Of a stretch of DNA of 7,702 nt, positions 1-7,676 are shown one piece after another. The stretch is from contig CAMLDR010000195.1 in assembly GCA_946478775.1 (NCBI GenBank), forward strand, positions 1 through 7,702, written 5' to 3'. A program made the position numbers and the translations under genes. This DNA is from an uncultured Flavobacteriales bacterium (lineage in GTDB: Bacteria; Bacteroidota; Bacteroidia; Flavobacteriales; Crocinitomicaceae). Each line of letters opens with the position of its first letter. Position 1 is the stretch's first letter. The notes below the pieces were generated by a model. It ran no database searches. It was not told the origin of the DNA and saw only the letters and a program-made list of their open reading frames with translations.

Positions 1-1503
<1,503 letters not shown>

Positions 1504-1509
1504 ACACGA

Positions 1510-3465
1510 ATGGATAGGAATACAGTTATTGGTCTTACGCTTATTGGTGCCTTATTGGTGGTGTTCACAATGATGAGCCAGCCCAGCGAAAAGGAGTTAA
1601 AAGACAAGCAGAAAGAGCAAAAAGCATTAGCGGAACAGGAAAAAAAAGACACTGATTCTACAAAAAAAGCAATAAAGGATAAACCTGTCCTGGTAGCTAA
1701 AAAAGACAAAGACGGAAACCCGATCAAAGACGAAAAAGGTCACCTGGTTTACTTTAACGAGAAAACTAAAAAGGATACGACAATCGTAGAACGTGCAAAA
1801 GTTCCTTCAAATGTGCTTACAAAAGGAGAAATCATCCGACTGGAATCTGAAAACCTGATCGTTGATCTTTCTACGAAAGGAGGAATTGTTTCTGCAGTTC
1901 AATTGAAGGAATACGAGTCGTATGCAGACTTTGCGAAAAAAGACGGAAAAATCACACCGCTTTATTTGTTCAAGGATGGAGACCAGACCAATCAATTGAT
2001 CTTCAATATTTCAGGACGTAAATACGCTACCGGGAATAAAGAATTTGAAGTGGTTTCAAAATCCAAGCAAAAAGTTGTTTTCAGGCACGATGTAGCAGAC
2101 GGATCAATCATCTATACCTATAAGTTAAAAGGTGGATATGATTTGGGTTATACCATCGAAATGAAAGACCTGAACGGAAAAGTATTGCCGAATTCGGTGA
2201 TGCTCGACTGGCAGATGGAAATGCTTCGTTCGGAAAGATTGCTTTCTGAGCAGCGTAAAGTTTCTACGATTTGTTACGAATCTGCCGACGGGAAACTGGA
2301 CTGGAACAGCGAAATGGCCGAAAGCTATAAAGTGGCTGAAACGGATATGAAATGGGTGGCTTACAAACAAAGCTACTTCTCCTCTATTTTGGATGCAGAC
2401 AACGGTTTCAAAGTAAAAGGAACGAAATTTACTTCTACCAATTACAAAGAGGGTTCCAAGCAATTCTTTACACACATTCGCAAGTACCGTTCACGTTTGA
2501 ATTTGGGAATGCAGTCTGTGAAAGATGGAAAAGCAAGTTTCTCCTGGTATTTCGGACCGAATGATTACCATACTTTAGCTGCTTACGACAGGGATTATGA
2601 TGATATCTTAAACCTGGGCTGGGGAATTTTCCGTTGGATCAACTTGTATGCGGTGCAGCCGGTATTTACTTTCTTCCTGAATTTGGGAGTGAATGCAGGA
2701 TTGGCAATTTTATTACTGACAATCATTCTGAAATTAGTCCTGATGCCGGTTCAGTGGAAAATGTTCGTTTCTTCTGCTAAGATGAAGATCCTGAAACCAC
2801 AAATCGATGAAATCAATGCGAAGTATCCTACGAAAGAGGATGCAATGAAAAAGCAGATGGATATGATGGCGCTTTATCGGGCTTCCGGAGCCTCACCTCT
2901 GGCCGGTTGCGTCCCGATGTTATTCCAGATGCCAATCCTCTTAGCGGTATTCCGCTTCTTCCCTGCTACATTTGATTTGAGACAACGTGGATTCCTTTGG
3001 GCTGAAGATTTGTCCTCATACGATTCGATCCTGGATTTCGGAACTTACATTCCATTCTATGGTAATCACATATCCTTGTTTACTTTATTGATGGCTGTGA
3101 CGACATTGGCGTATACGCATTTGAATTCATCAAATATGACTCAACAGCAGCAGCCGGGAATGCCGAACATGAAAATCATTATGTATATGTTCCCGATCCT
3201 GATGATCTTCTTCTTCAATAATTACTCATCAGGTTTGAGTTACTATTACTTTATCTCCACTTTGATGACGATTATCCTGATGTTTGTGATCAAAAGGTTC
3301 TTCGTTGATGAAGAAAAACTGAAAGCAAAAATGGCTGCCGCACAGGTGAATTCTGCTAAAAAGGGAGCGAATGCTGCTCCTAAGAAGAAATCCAGTTTCA
3401 TGCAGCGTTTGGAAGATGCCCAAAAAGCGCAGCTTGAACAGGCGAAAAATAAAAAGAAAAAGTAG
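1510..3465 (+). CDS. yidC: Membrane protein insertase YidC (Oxa1 family)
   Basis: YidC inserts and folds inner-membrane proteins, alone or with SecYEG. The 651-residue product has the Gram-negative layout: TM1 signal anchor at about residues 5-22, a large periplasmic domain to about 375, and the conserved Oxa1 core with TM2 (about 390-414), a cytoplasmic hairpin (415-462), TM3 (465-484), TM4 (519-536) and TM5-TM6 (555-596). Family signatures are visible, including MALYRASGASPLAGCVPMLF and the following QMPI. The core hydrophilic-groove Arg (E. coli Arg366) is Lys408 here, which I recall as usual in Bacteroidota. A strongly basic tail (598-651, ending in KKKK) fits ribosome contact. A charged, Lys-rich linker (about 26-100) follows TM1. 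The ATG at 1510 is chosen because it gives the N-terminal anchor; it sits 6 nt after the pyrG stop with no clear Shine-Dalgarno, so translation probably relies on coupling or a leaderless-like mechanism typical of the phylum. The operon ends at the terminator at 3484-3513. Confidence 0.97.
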   Translation: MDRNTVIGLTLIGALLVVFTMMSQPSEKELKDKQKEQKALAEQEKKDTDSTKKAIKDKPVLVAKKDKDGNPIKDEKGHLVYFNEKTKKDTTIVERAKVPSNVLTKGEIIRLESENLIVDLSTKGGIVSAVQLKEYESYADFAKKDGKITPLYLFKDGDQTNQLIFNISGRKYATGNKEFEVVSKSKQKVVFRHDVADGSIIYTYKLKGGYDLGYTIEMKDLNGKVLPNSVMLDWQMEMLRSERLLSEQRKVSTICYESADGKLDWNSEMAESYKVAETDMKWVAYKQSYFSSILDADNGFKVKGTKFTSTNYKEGSKQFFTHIRKYRSRLNLGMQSVKDGKASFSWYFGPNDYHTLAAYDRDYDDILNLGWGIFRWINLYAVQPVFTFFLNLGVNAGLAILLLTIILKLVLMPVQWKMFVSSAKMKILKPQIDEINAKYPTKEDAMKKQMDMMALYRASGASPLAGCVPMLFQMPILLAVFRFFPATFDLRQRGFLWAEDLSSYDSILDFGTYIPFYGNHISLFTLLMAVTTLAYTHLNSSNMTQQQQPGMPNMKIIMYMFPILMIFFFNNYSSGLSYYYFISTLMTIILMFVIKRFFVDEEKLKAKMAAAQVNSAKKGANAAPKKKSSFMQRLEDAQKAQLEQAKNKKKK

Positions 3466-3483
3466 TTTAAAATAGCATTAACC

Positions 3484-3513
3484 AAAAAGGCGGGAATTGA
3501 TTCCCGCCTTTTT
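3484..3513 (+). terminator. Intrinsic terminator of the pyrG-yidC unit, potentially bidirectional
   Basis: A perfect 13-bp stem (A5 GGCGGGAA at 3484-3496 pairing with TTCCCGCC T5 at 3501-3513) closes a 4-nt loop, TTGA. It starts 18 nt after the yidC stop. On the plus strand the GC-rich core is followed by TTTTTCTATTTA, a good U-tract. The A5 on the left flank becomes a T5 on the minus strand, so the same element could also stop transcripts from the opposing gene at 3582-4769. Confidence 0.9.
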
Positions 3514-3539
3514 CTATTTAAAATAAATGGATTGCAAAT

Positions 3540-3569
3540 AGTAGGGGCAGAAAATTTTCCGCCCCTACT
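3540..3569 (-). terminator. 30-bp near-perfect palindrome; likely terminator of the aromatic-rich protein gene or a dispersed palindromic repeat
   Basis: The arms AGTAGGGGC (3540-3548) and GCCCCTACT (3561-3569) flank an inner G-AAAATTTT-C dyad; 14 of 15 positions are complementary with no spacer at the centre. The only mismatch, A3549/C3560, becomes a G-U wobble in a minus-strand RNA, so the hairpin is better on that strand. It begins 12 nt past the stop codon of the minus-strand gene ending at 3582. The T-tract after it on the minus strand is weak (ACTATTTG), so a terminator role is likely but not certain. The GTAGGGGC...GCCCCTAC form also resembles REP-like palindromes scattered in some genomes; that is from memory and not testable here. 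Confidence 0.6.
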
Positions 3570-3581
3570 GGTTTTTATTTC

Positions 3582-4769
3582 TTAGCGTCCTCCTCTTCCG
3601 CCACCTGGTCTTGGTTGTGGCGCAGGTTGAGGTGTTGATCTCACAGGCGGTGTTTGTCTTTGCTGCGGAGCCTGTCTCATGGGTTGTGTTTGTCTCTGAG
3701 GCTGCGGATTAACCCGCTGCGGAGCCCTTTCTGCAGGTCTTGGCTGTGGAGTAACGGATGGATTTCTTCTCGCCGGTTCAACAGTTCGTGTATTTCCATT
3801 GTTATTTCTCTCCATTCCTCTGTTATTCACATTTCCCCGATTGTTTGGATTGGCTGGTCTGGGAGCCGTTTCTTCCCGGTTCAAAGTTCGGGGTTGTGGA
3901 TTGGCTGCAGGGCGAACCGATTTATTTTCCGTTCCTATCGTTCTTCCCGAAGGTGTGCTCCCTTGTTCTCCCCGGCCTTTAGATCCTGCGGCAGACTGAT
4001 TGTAAGCTGATCGTCCTTTGTATGCGGCACGTTGCGGCTCATATCTTTTACGAACAGTATTACTGTTTGAATGGCTGGAAGAATAAATCGCACGTGCATG
4101 CGGAACATGGTAGTAAGGCGTATAATGACACCAATCGTGATAATAATACATACGCTGGTAATAAACCGAATAATAAACCGGTCTCCACGGATTCCACCAC
4201 GATGGGTAATAATCCCAATAATACGGAGAATACCACGGATCATAGAAAGGGTCGTACATATATTGGACACAAGGCCAATACCAAACATTTACAAATACAA
4301 CGACTGTTGGCGAATTGAGTGTTGCGGGACCGCTTGATTTTTTAATTTCTTTTTCATCAATTGGCTCCATGATGGTTTCTTCTCCATAGATCACCTCATT
4401 TCCAATGATTTGAAGCTGTACTTCTTTATCGGACCGTTTCTCAATAGCAATGGCGGCAATATCCTGGCTTTCTTTTTTGTTAATCGGAACCTGAAGCAGG
4501 ATGGCGTGATTATCCCCTTCTTTTTTATCAATTACACGGATGTAATCAATCTTGTTGTCCCCATCCAAATCCAGGTTGTTCACCTTACTGGATTCTGAAT
4601 TCAATTTCTTTTCAAAATCTTCCAGGTTTTTGGATTCTTTAAAAAGATTCAATGCTCCCGCTAAATTAAAATTGTCTCCCGGCATACCGGTGCTGTCACT
4701 TTCCTGAGCGAATGTGTTGAATGATAACCCGGTTACCATGATCAACCCCAAATACACTAATCGTTTCAT
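3582..4769 (-). CDS. Secreted protein of unknown function with a Tyr/Trp-rich centre and Pro/Arg/Gln-rich tail
   Basis: I do not recognise a named family. The 395-residue product starts with a signal peptide (MKRLVYLGLIMVTGLSFNTFA, predicted cut after Ala21). Residues 22-145 look like a folded domain with an acidic DxDxDxxxD loop (Asp67, 69, 71, 75; DLDGDNKIDYIRV), similar to calcium-binding loops of the EF-hand/dockerin/FG-GAP kind, followed by alternating hydrophobic strands; I recall similar N-terminal domains in uncharacterised Bacteroidota proteins. Residues 163-220 hold 8 Trp and 19 Tyr in 58 positions, plus Cys167 and Cys214. Residues 238-395 are low complexity, rich in Pro, Arg, Gln and Asn, ending GGGRGGR, and very basic. 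No lipobox or C-terminal sorting domain is evident. The unbroken frame through skewed composition, together with the signal peptide, supports a real gene. It is divergent from the lipoprotein gene at 4895 and convergent with yidC. Periplasmic or surface location is inferred. Confidence 0.88.
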   Translation of the reverse strand: MKRLVYLGLIMVTGLSFNTFAQESDSTGMPGDNFNLAGALNLFKESKNLEDFEKKLNSESSKVNNLDLDGDNKIDYIRVIDKKEGDNHAILLQVPINKKESQDIAAIAIEKRSDKEVQLQIIGNEVIYGEETIMEPIDEKEIKKSSGPATLNSPTVVVFVNVWYWPCVQYMYDPFYDPWYSPYYWDYYPSWWNPWRPVYYSVYYQRMYYYHDWCHYTPYYHVPHARAIYSSSHSNSNTVRKRYEPQRAAYKGRSAYNQSAAGSKGRGEQGSTPSGRTIGTENKSVRPAANPQPRTLNREETAPRPANPNNRGNVNNRGMERNNNGNTRTVEPARRNPSVTPQPRPAERAPQRVNPQPQRQTQPMRQAPQQRQTPPVRSTPQPAPQPRPGGGRGGR

Positions 4770-4894
4770 TACTTTGGTTTTCTTTAAGTTAGCAAAAACC
4801 GTACGAGGATTTATTTTATCCTCGCTAAAAAAAGTTAATGTTATGTTCTTTAAAAAAATGAGTAGTTTATCTTAGTCAATCTAATTCAAGCCGA
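4770..4894. promoter_or_regulatory. Divergent promoter region between the aromatic-rich protein and lipoprotein genes
   Basis: This 125-bp AT-rich spacer must hold start signals for both divergent genes. For the rightward gene, TATCTTAG at 4868-4875 matches the Bacteroidota -7 box TAnnTTTG at all but one fixed position and lies 20 nt before the ATG, but no clear -33 TTG is present at the usual distance. For the leftward gene, the complement of 4830-4837 reads TAACTTTT, also one mismatch from consensus, again without a clear -33 box. These assignments are tentative. No Shine-Dalgarno sequence is obvious before either start. Confidence 0.4.
4804..4824. repeat. Inverted repeat CGAGGAT-7 nt-ATCCTCG in the divergent promoter region
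   Basis: Perfect 7-bp arms at 4804-4810 and 4818-4824 flank the 7-nt TTATTTT. It lies 34 nt upstream of the leftward start codon and 70 nt upstream of the rightward one. It could be an operator for a dimeric regulator or, if transcription to the left starts upstream of it, a leader hairpin. A run of A follows it on the plus strand rather than T, so it does not look like a plus-strand terminator. Confidence 0.5.
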
Positions 4895-5440
4895 ATGTAT
4901 CAGAGACAGCTTATCGTGATTTTAACGTCGATTCTAAGTGCGATGTTTATGCATTCATGTGTCTCGTGGAAAAAACTGAACGAGGTTGTTAAAAACGAAC
5001 CTCCCGCCCAATCGTTCTCTTCTATCAGAATCTATAATTATGCCGTCCCTGATTCTATTGAAACTTATAAGTATTATTCTTTCTATCAATTGACCAAAAT
5101 GAATCTTTCCAGAAAAGACACACTCAGCAAATGGAAAGAGACGATCATACAGCTTGACAGCTTAGAGAAAGGATTGTCCGTATCTTTTTTTCTGGGGGAT
5201 ACGCTGGCCGATCAATATTTCTTGAGAGGGGAATGGAAAGACAATTTCTTCTATGTTAAAAAAAGAACAAAGGCAAAAGGTGTACCGCCATTCTATTTTT
5301 TTTACAATGAGAAATTGAGCGTTATCGGAAAACACGATTCTGAGTTATGCCTTCTTCAATCTGAAATGAAAATGGGAATGATCCTGTTCATTTCCGGTGG
5401 AGGTGAAGATTACTTTCATGAACATTATACAATTCGTTAG
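4895..5440 (+). CDS. Predicted small lipoprotein of unknown function
   Basis: The 181-residue product is not recognised. Its N-terminus (MYQRQLIVILTSILSAMFMHSC) has a basic n-region, a hydrophobic stretch at about residues 6-18, and a Cys22 preceded by Met-His-Ser, a relaxed but acceptable lipobox for this phylum; lipidation and anchoring in the inner or outer membrane are therefore likely but not certain. The mature part has no visible catalytic motif or repeats; it is mixed polar with several aromatic strand-like stretches and has no further membrane segment. The ATG at 4895 is chosen because it supplies the charged n-region; the Met17 codon would cut away the signal peptide. The gene stands alone on its strand, divergent from the aromatic-rich protein gene and convergent with the SnoaL-like gene with only 5 bp between stops. 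Codon use resembles the neighbours and the frame is intact. Confidence 0.82.
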   Translation: MYQRQLIVILTSILSAMFMHSCVSWKKLNEVVKNEPPAQSFSSIRIYNYAVPDSIETYKYYSFYQLTKMNLSRKDTLSKWKETIIQLDSLEKGLSVSFFLGDTLADQYFLRGEWKDNFFYVKKRTKAKGVPPFYFFYNEKLSVIGKHDSELCLLQSEMKMGMILFISGGGEDYFHEHYTIR

Positions 5441-5445
5441 CCTTG

Positions 5446-5925
5446 TTACTTCACCAGTTCGCGCAAACGAATAAACTCCTGGATCTTATCGTTTTCGATT
5501 AGAACTGCCAGGTTATATTGGCTCAACTTCCACTCTTTCCCTACTTTGATCAAAACACCGCTTCCCCTGCAATCTTTCATCCAGGTACTGATCTTTTCAT
5601 CGAACCAGGCAGTTTTTCCGTCTTTGGAAATTTCAATATGACGCTCAATTTTCCGGAAATCCCATCCTTTTCCCTGGTCGAAATAAGGTTTGCAAAATCC
5701 GCCGAATGCTTCTTTGTTCCATCTTTCGGTGGGGTCGGTTCCCATGAAAATGAAATTATCTGCCATCAGTGCGAAGTAGTTGGTGTAATTTGCCTCAGCC
5801 GCCGCTTTGTGCCAGCTGTCGATCAGTTGATCAATTTTCTCAGTTTCATTTGGTTTTGGTTTGGTAAATCCGGTCATCAACAAGAATCCGACCAAAAGGA
5901 CCGGTAAAAGTTTTCGTGTTTTCAT
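5446..5925 (-). CDS. Exported SnoaL/NTF2-fold protein (SnoaL_3-like)
   Basis: The 159-residue product has a signal sequence (MKTRKLLPVLLVGFLLMTGF) followed by one NTF2-like domain covering nearly all of the rest. Features that I recognise from the SnoaL_3/DUF4440-type group are the first helix with IDQLIDSWHKAAAEANYTNYF at 31-51, the strand and loop FMGTDPTERWNKEAF at 60-74, a YFDQGKGW segment at 81-88, and the late strands TAWFDE (105-110), CRGSGVLIKVGKEWKLSQYN (119-138). Members form a conical pocket and include enzymes, binding proteins and many of unknown role, so no reaction is assigned. An upstream in-frame ATG at 5964 would add 13 residues, but it lies inside the protease terminator hairpin and would precede the signal peptide, so the ATG at 5925 is preferred. 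It lies downstream of the protease gene on the same strand, and its stop is 5 bp from the lipoprotein stop. Confidence 0.88.
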   Translation of the reverse strand: MKTRKLLPVLLVGFLLMTGFTKPKPNETEKIDQLIDSWHKAAAEANYTNYFALMADNFIFMGTDPTERWNKEAFGGFCKPYFDQGKGWDFRKIERHIEISKDGKTAWFDEKISTWMKDCRGSGVLIKVGKEWKLSQYNLAVLIENDKIQEFIRLRELVK

Positions 5926-5943
5926 AAGCGATAAATGAAGGGT

Positions 5944-5980
5944 AAAAAAATACCGCCCAAACAAAAGCTTAGACGGTATT
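5944..5980 (-). terminator. Intrinsic terminator of the subtilisin-like protease gene
   Basis: Read on the minus strand, a 14-bp stem forms: AATACCG pairs with CGGTATT (5974-5980 with 5949-5955), then TCTAAGC pairs with GTTTGGG through a mix of Watson-Crick and G-U pairs, closing a TTTT loop. A further T5 (5944-5948) follows. The hairpin starts 20 nt past the protease stop. On the plus strand the G-U pairs become C-A mismatches, so the structure is directional and supports leftward termination. Confidence 0.88.
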
Positions 5981-6000
5981 ACTATTGAATGTTTAACTGA

Positions 6001-7575
6001 TTACTTTTTAACTTTTGCCTGACACATTTTCACAGCAGCAGAGATATCGATTACTCCACCGGTTGTAGAAAGTGTTCCGAAGTCTACAGAAGAACCTGTT
6101 CCCGGAGCCGGGATCATTGTTCCTTTGTATTGTTTCGCTGATGCAAGCATGATATCTTTAATTTCCTTCATAGTTAATGACGGGAAATAAGATTTCAACA
6201 AAGCTGCAACACCTGAAACCATTGGCGCGGCCATGGAAGTTCCCTGAAGGATTTTGTAATCACTTTGAGGAACGGTGTTGTAGATCTCAAATCCGGGAGC
6301 AAAAACATTTACCTGGCGAGAACTGTAGTTTGAGAAATTGGCAGCCAGGTTTTTCTTGTCTCTTGTAGACGCTCCGATACATAAATACATATCCAGAGGT
6401 TTTGACTGGAAGGAATATTCGTTCGTTGGGAAGTTTGGATTCTCATCTAAATTTACTCCGTCATTTCCTGCTGCATGAACCAATAGAACTCCTTTGGAAT
6501 CAGCGTATGCCAATGCATCGTATACTTCTTGCTGGTGTTTTGAATAAGCTTTACCAAATGACATATTGATGACGGAAGCTCCGTTGTCCACCGCATAGCG
6601 AATGGCCAATGCAACGTCTTTGTCCTGCTCATCTCCGTTTGGAACTGCACGTAAAGACATTAACCGAACGTTTTCAGCAACACCGTCACCTCCCAATTCA
6701 TTGTGTCTTGCAGCGCCGATAATCCCTCCAACGTGCGTGCCGTGTAATGCGTCCGGCCCTTCCACGTCGCTGTTTCCATATCGCACATCATTGAAATCAT
6801 CCGGGTTGTCGCCAATAAATTGACGATCGTTGTATTCCATGTTCAATTGGTAGTTAGCACTTGCATTCAGATGCTCAACTCCTTCTTTGATCGCTTCCTC
6901 TGACAATTGGCCGTTTGCAATGAACTTACCGATTTGTTTCAATTGAAGGTCTTTCGGAGATTCTGCTTTCCAGGCATCCACATCCTTCTCTGTGAAGTTA
7001 GGACCCAATTTCTCTATCAATTGTGCTTTCAATGCAGGGAACATTTGCTGCAACTGCGTGTATTGCTCCAATGCGCCAAGGTTTTCCTGACGTTCAGCTT
7101 CAATATCCTTTAAAAGCTGTTTGTATTTGGTATAATCAGACTTTTCAGCAGCTGTAAGATCTGATTCTGCTTTGTCCTTGAATTTTGTATGCAATTCAGC
7201 GCAAATACGTGTTTTCTCTAAACGCGCAAAATTCTGGTTCTGTCCGTTTGGATTTCCAAGGAAGTTCCAACCGTGAACGTCGTCAATATATCCGTTCTTA
7301 TCATCGTCAATTCCGTTGTTTGGAATTTCATCTTCATTTGTCCAGATTTTTCCCTGTAAGTCTTTGTGCTCAACATCTATTCCTGAATCAATCACCGCAA
7401 CAATCACCGTTGTGGATTTTTGTTTTTTCAAAGTAGAATAAGCTTTTTCAGTATTCATCCCTGGTGTTGGGCCATTATACCAGTCTTTTACTTCTTCGGT
7501 TTTCTGACCATAAATAAAGTTCATTACACCTACAGAAAACAGGGACAATGACAATGTGAGGATTCTTTTCTTCAT
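6001..7575 (-). CDS. Secreted subtilisin-like serine peptidase (family S8)
   Basis: The 524-residue product begins with a signal peptide (about residues 1-23, ending IYG) and has a complete S8 catalytic set: Asp63 in VIVAVIDSGID, His278 in HGTHVGG, the oxyanion Asn371 in HAAGNDG and Ser447 in GTSMAAPMVSG. An acidic segment at about 80-105 (NEDEIPNNGIDDD, then IDDVHGWNF) looks like a metal-binding loop seen in Bacteroidota subtilases. Asp and His are 215 residues apart, far more than the roughly 30 of classical subtilisins, because of a charged, helix-rich insertion at about 112-245. Only about 30 residues separate the signal peptide from the catalytic domain, so there is no full I9-type propeptide, and no C-terminal type IX sorting domain is visible. 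Degradation of extracellular or envelope proteins is the inferred role; the substrate is unknown. The ATG at 7575 gives a proper signal peptide. The gene ends with its own terminator at 5944-5980. Confidence 0.96.
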   Translation of the reverse strand: MKKRILTLSLSLFSVGVMNFIYGQKTEEVKDWYNGPTPGMNTEKAYSTLKKQKSTTVIVAVIDSGIDVEHKDLQGKIWTNEDEIPNNGIDDDKNGYIDDVHGWNFLGNPNGQNQNFARLEKTRICAELHTKFKDKAESDLTAAEKSDYTKYKQLLKDIEAERQENLGALEQYTQLQQMFPALKAQLIEKLGPNFTEKDVDAWKAESPKDLQLKQIGKFIANGQLSEEAIKEGVEHLNASANYQLNMEYNDRQFIGDNPDDFNDVRYGNSDVEGPDALHGTHVGGIIGAARHNELGGDGVAENVRLMSLRAVPNGDEQDKDVALAIRYAVDNGASVINMSFGKAYSKHQQEVYDALAYADSKGVLLVHAAGNDGVNLDENPNFPTNEYSFQSKPLDMYLCIGASTRDKKNLAANFSNYSSRQVNVFAPGFEIYNTVPQSDYKILQGTSMAAPMVSGVAALLKSYFPSLTMKEIKDIMLASAKQYKGTMIPAPGTGSSVDFGTLSTTGGVIDISAAVKMCQAKVKK

Positions 7576-7597
7576 GACTATTAATTCTTTTTTTGAC

Positions 7598-7612
7598 AGG
7601 AATACAATTCCT
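7598..7612. repeat. Perfect inverted repeat AGGAAT-ACA-ATTCCT upstream of the protease gene
   Basis: Two 6-bp arms (7598-7603 and 7607-7612) flank a 3-nt spacer, 23 nt upstream of the protease start codon. A -7-like box (GATATTTG on the minus strand, 7626-7619, one mismatch to TAnnTTTG) lies just upstream of it, which would put the repeat around the transcription start. That geometry suits a repressor site, but the -33 box is not recognisable, so the role is a guess. Confidence 0.45.
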
Positions 7613-7676
7613 TTTAAACAAATATCTTAATTTGCAGAAAGATATTCCGAGTATTCTATATTAAAGGTTTAAAAAA

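Noticed and set aside
4125..4185. Repeated AATAAACCG-like and AATAATA units on the plus strand
   Set aside because: They reflect repeated Tyr-Tyr codons in the aromatic-rich protein rather than a DNA repeat array; no regular period or spacer structure, so not CRISPR or a tandem repeat locus.
3654..4337. Several plus-strand frames of 60-120 codons opposite the aromatic-rich protein gene
   Set aside because: They overlap one another in different frames, have odd compositions (many Arg/Ile/Asn or Ser/Arg) explained by complementing Tyr- and Pro-rich codons, and lack signal peptides or recognisable motifs.
4982..5003. Inverted repeat GAGGTT-10 nt-AACCTC early in the lipoprotein gene
   Set aside because: It has only a 6-bp stem with a large loop inside coding sequence, and no T-tract; probably chance.
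5926..5964. Upstream ATG at 5964 as the start of the SnoaL-like protein
   Set aside because: It lies inside the protease terminator hairpin and would place 13 residues ahead of a well-formed signal peptide that begins at 5925.
3466..5964. Possible undescribed multi-gene defence or mobile system
   Set aside because: No nuclease, helicase, ATPase, recombinase, toxin-antitoxin or transposase motif was found; the genes are single exported proteins in alternating orientation.
6453..7436. Open frames overlapping the protease gene on both strands
   Set aside because: The protease frame contains all catalytic motifs over its full length; the overlapping frames show no family features.
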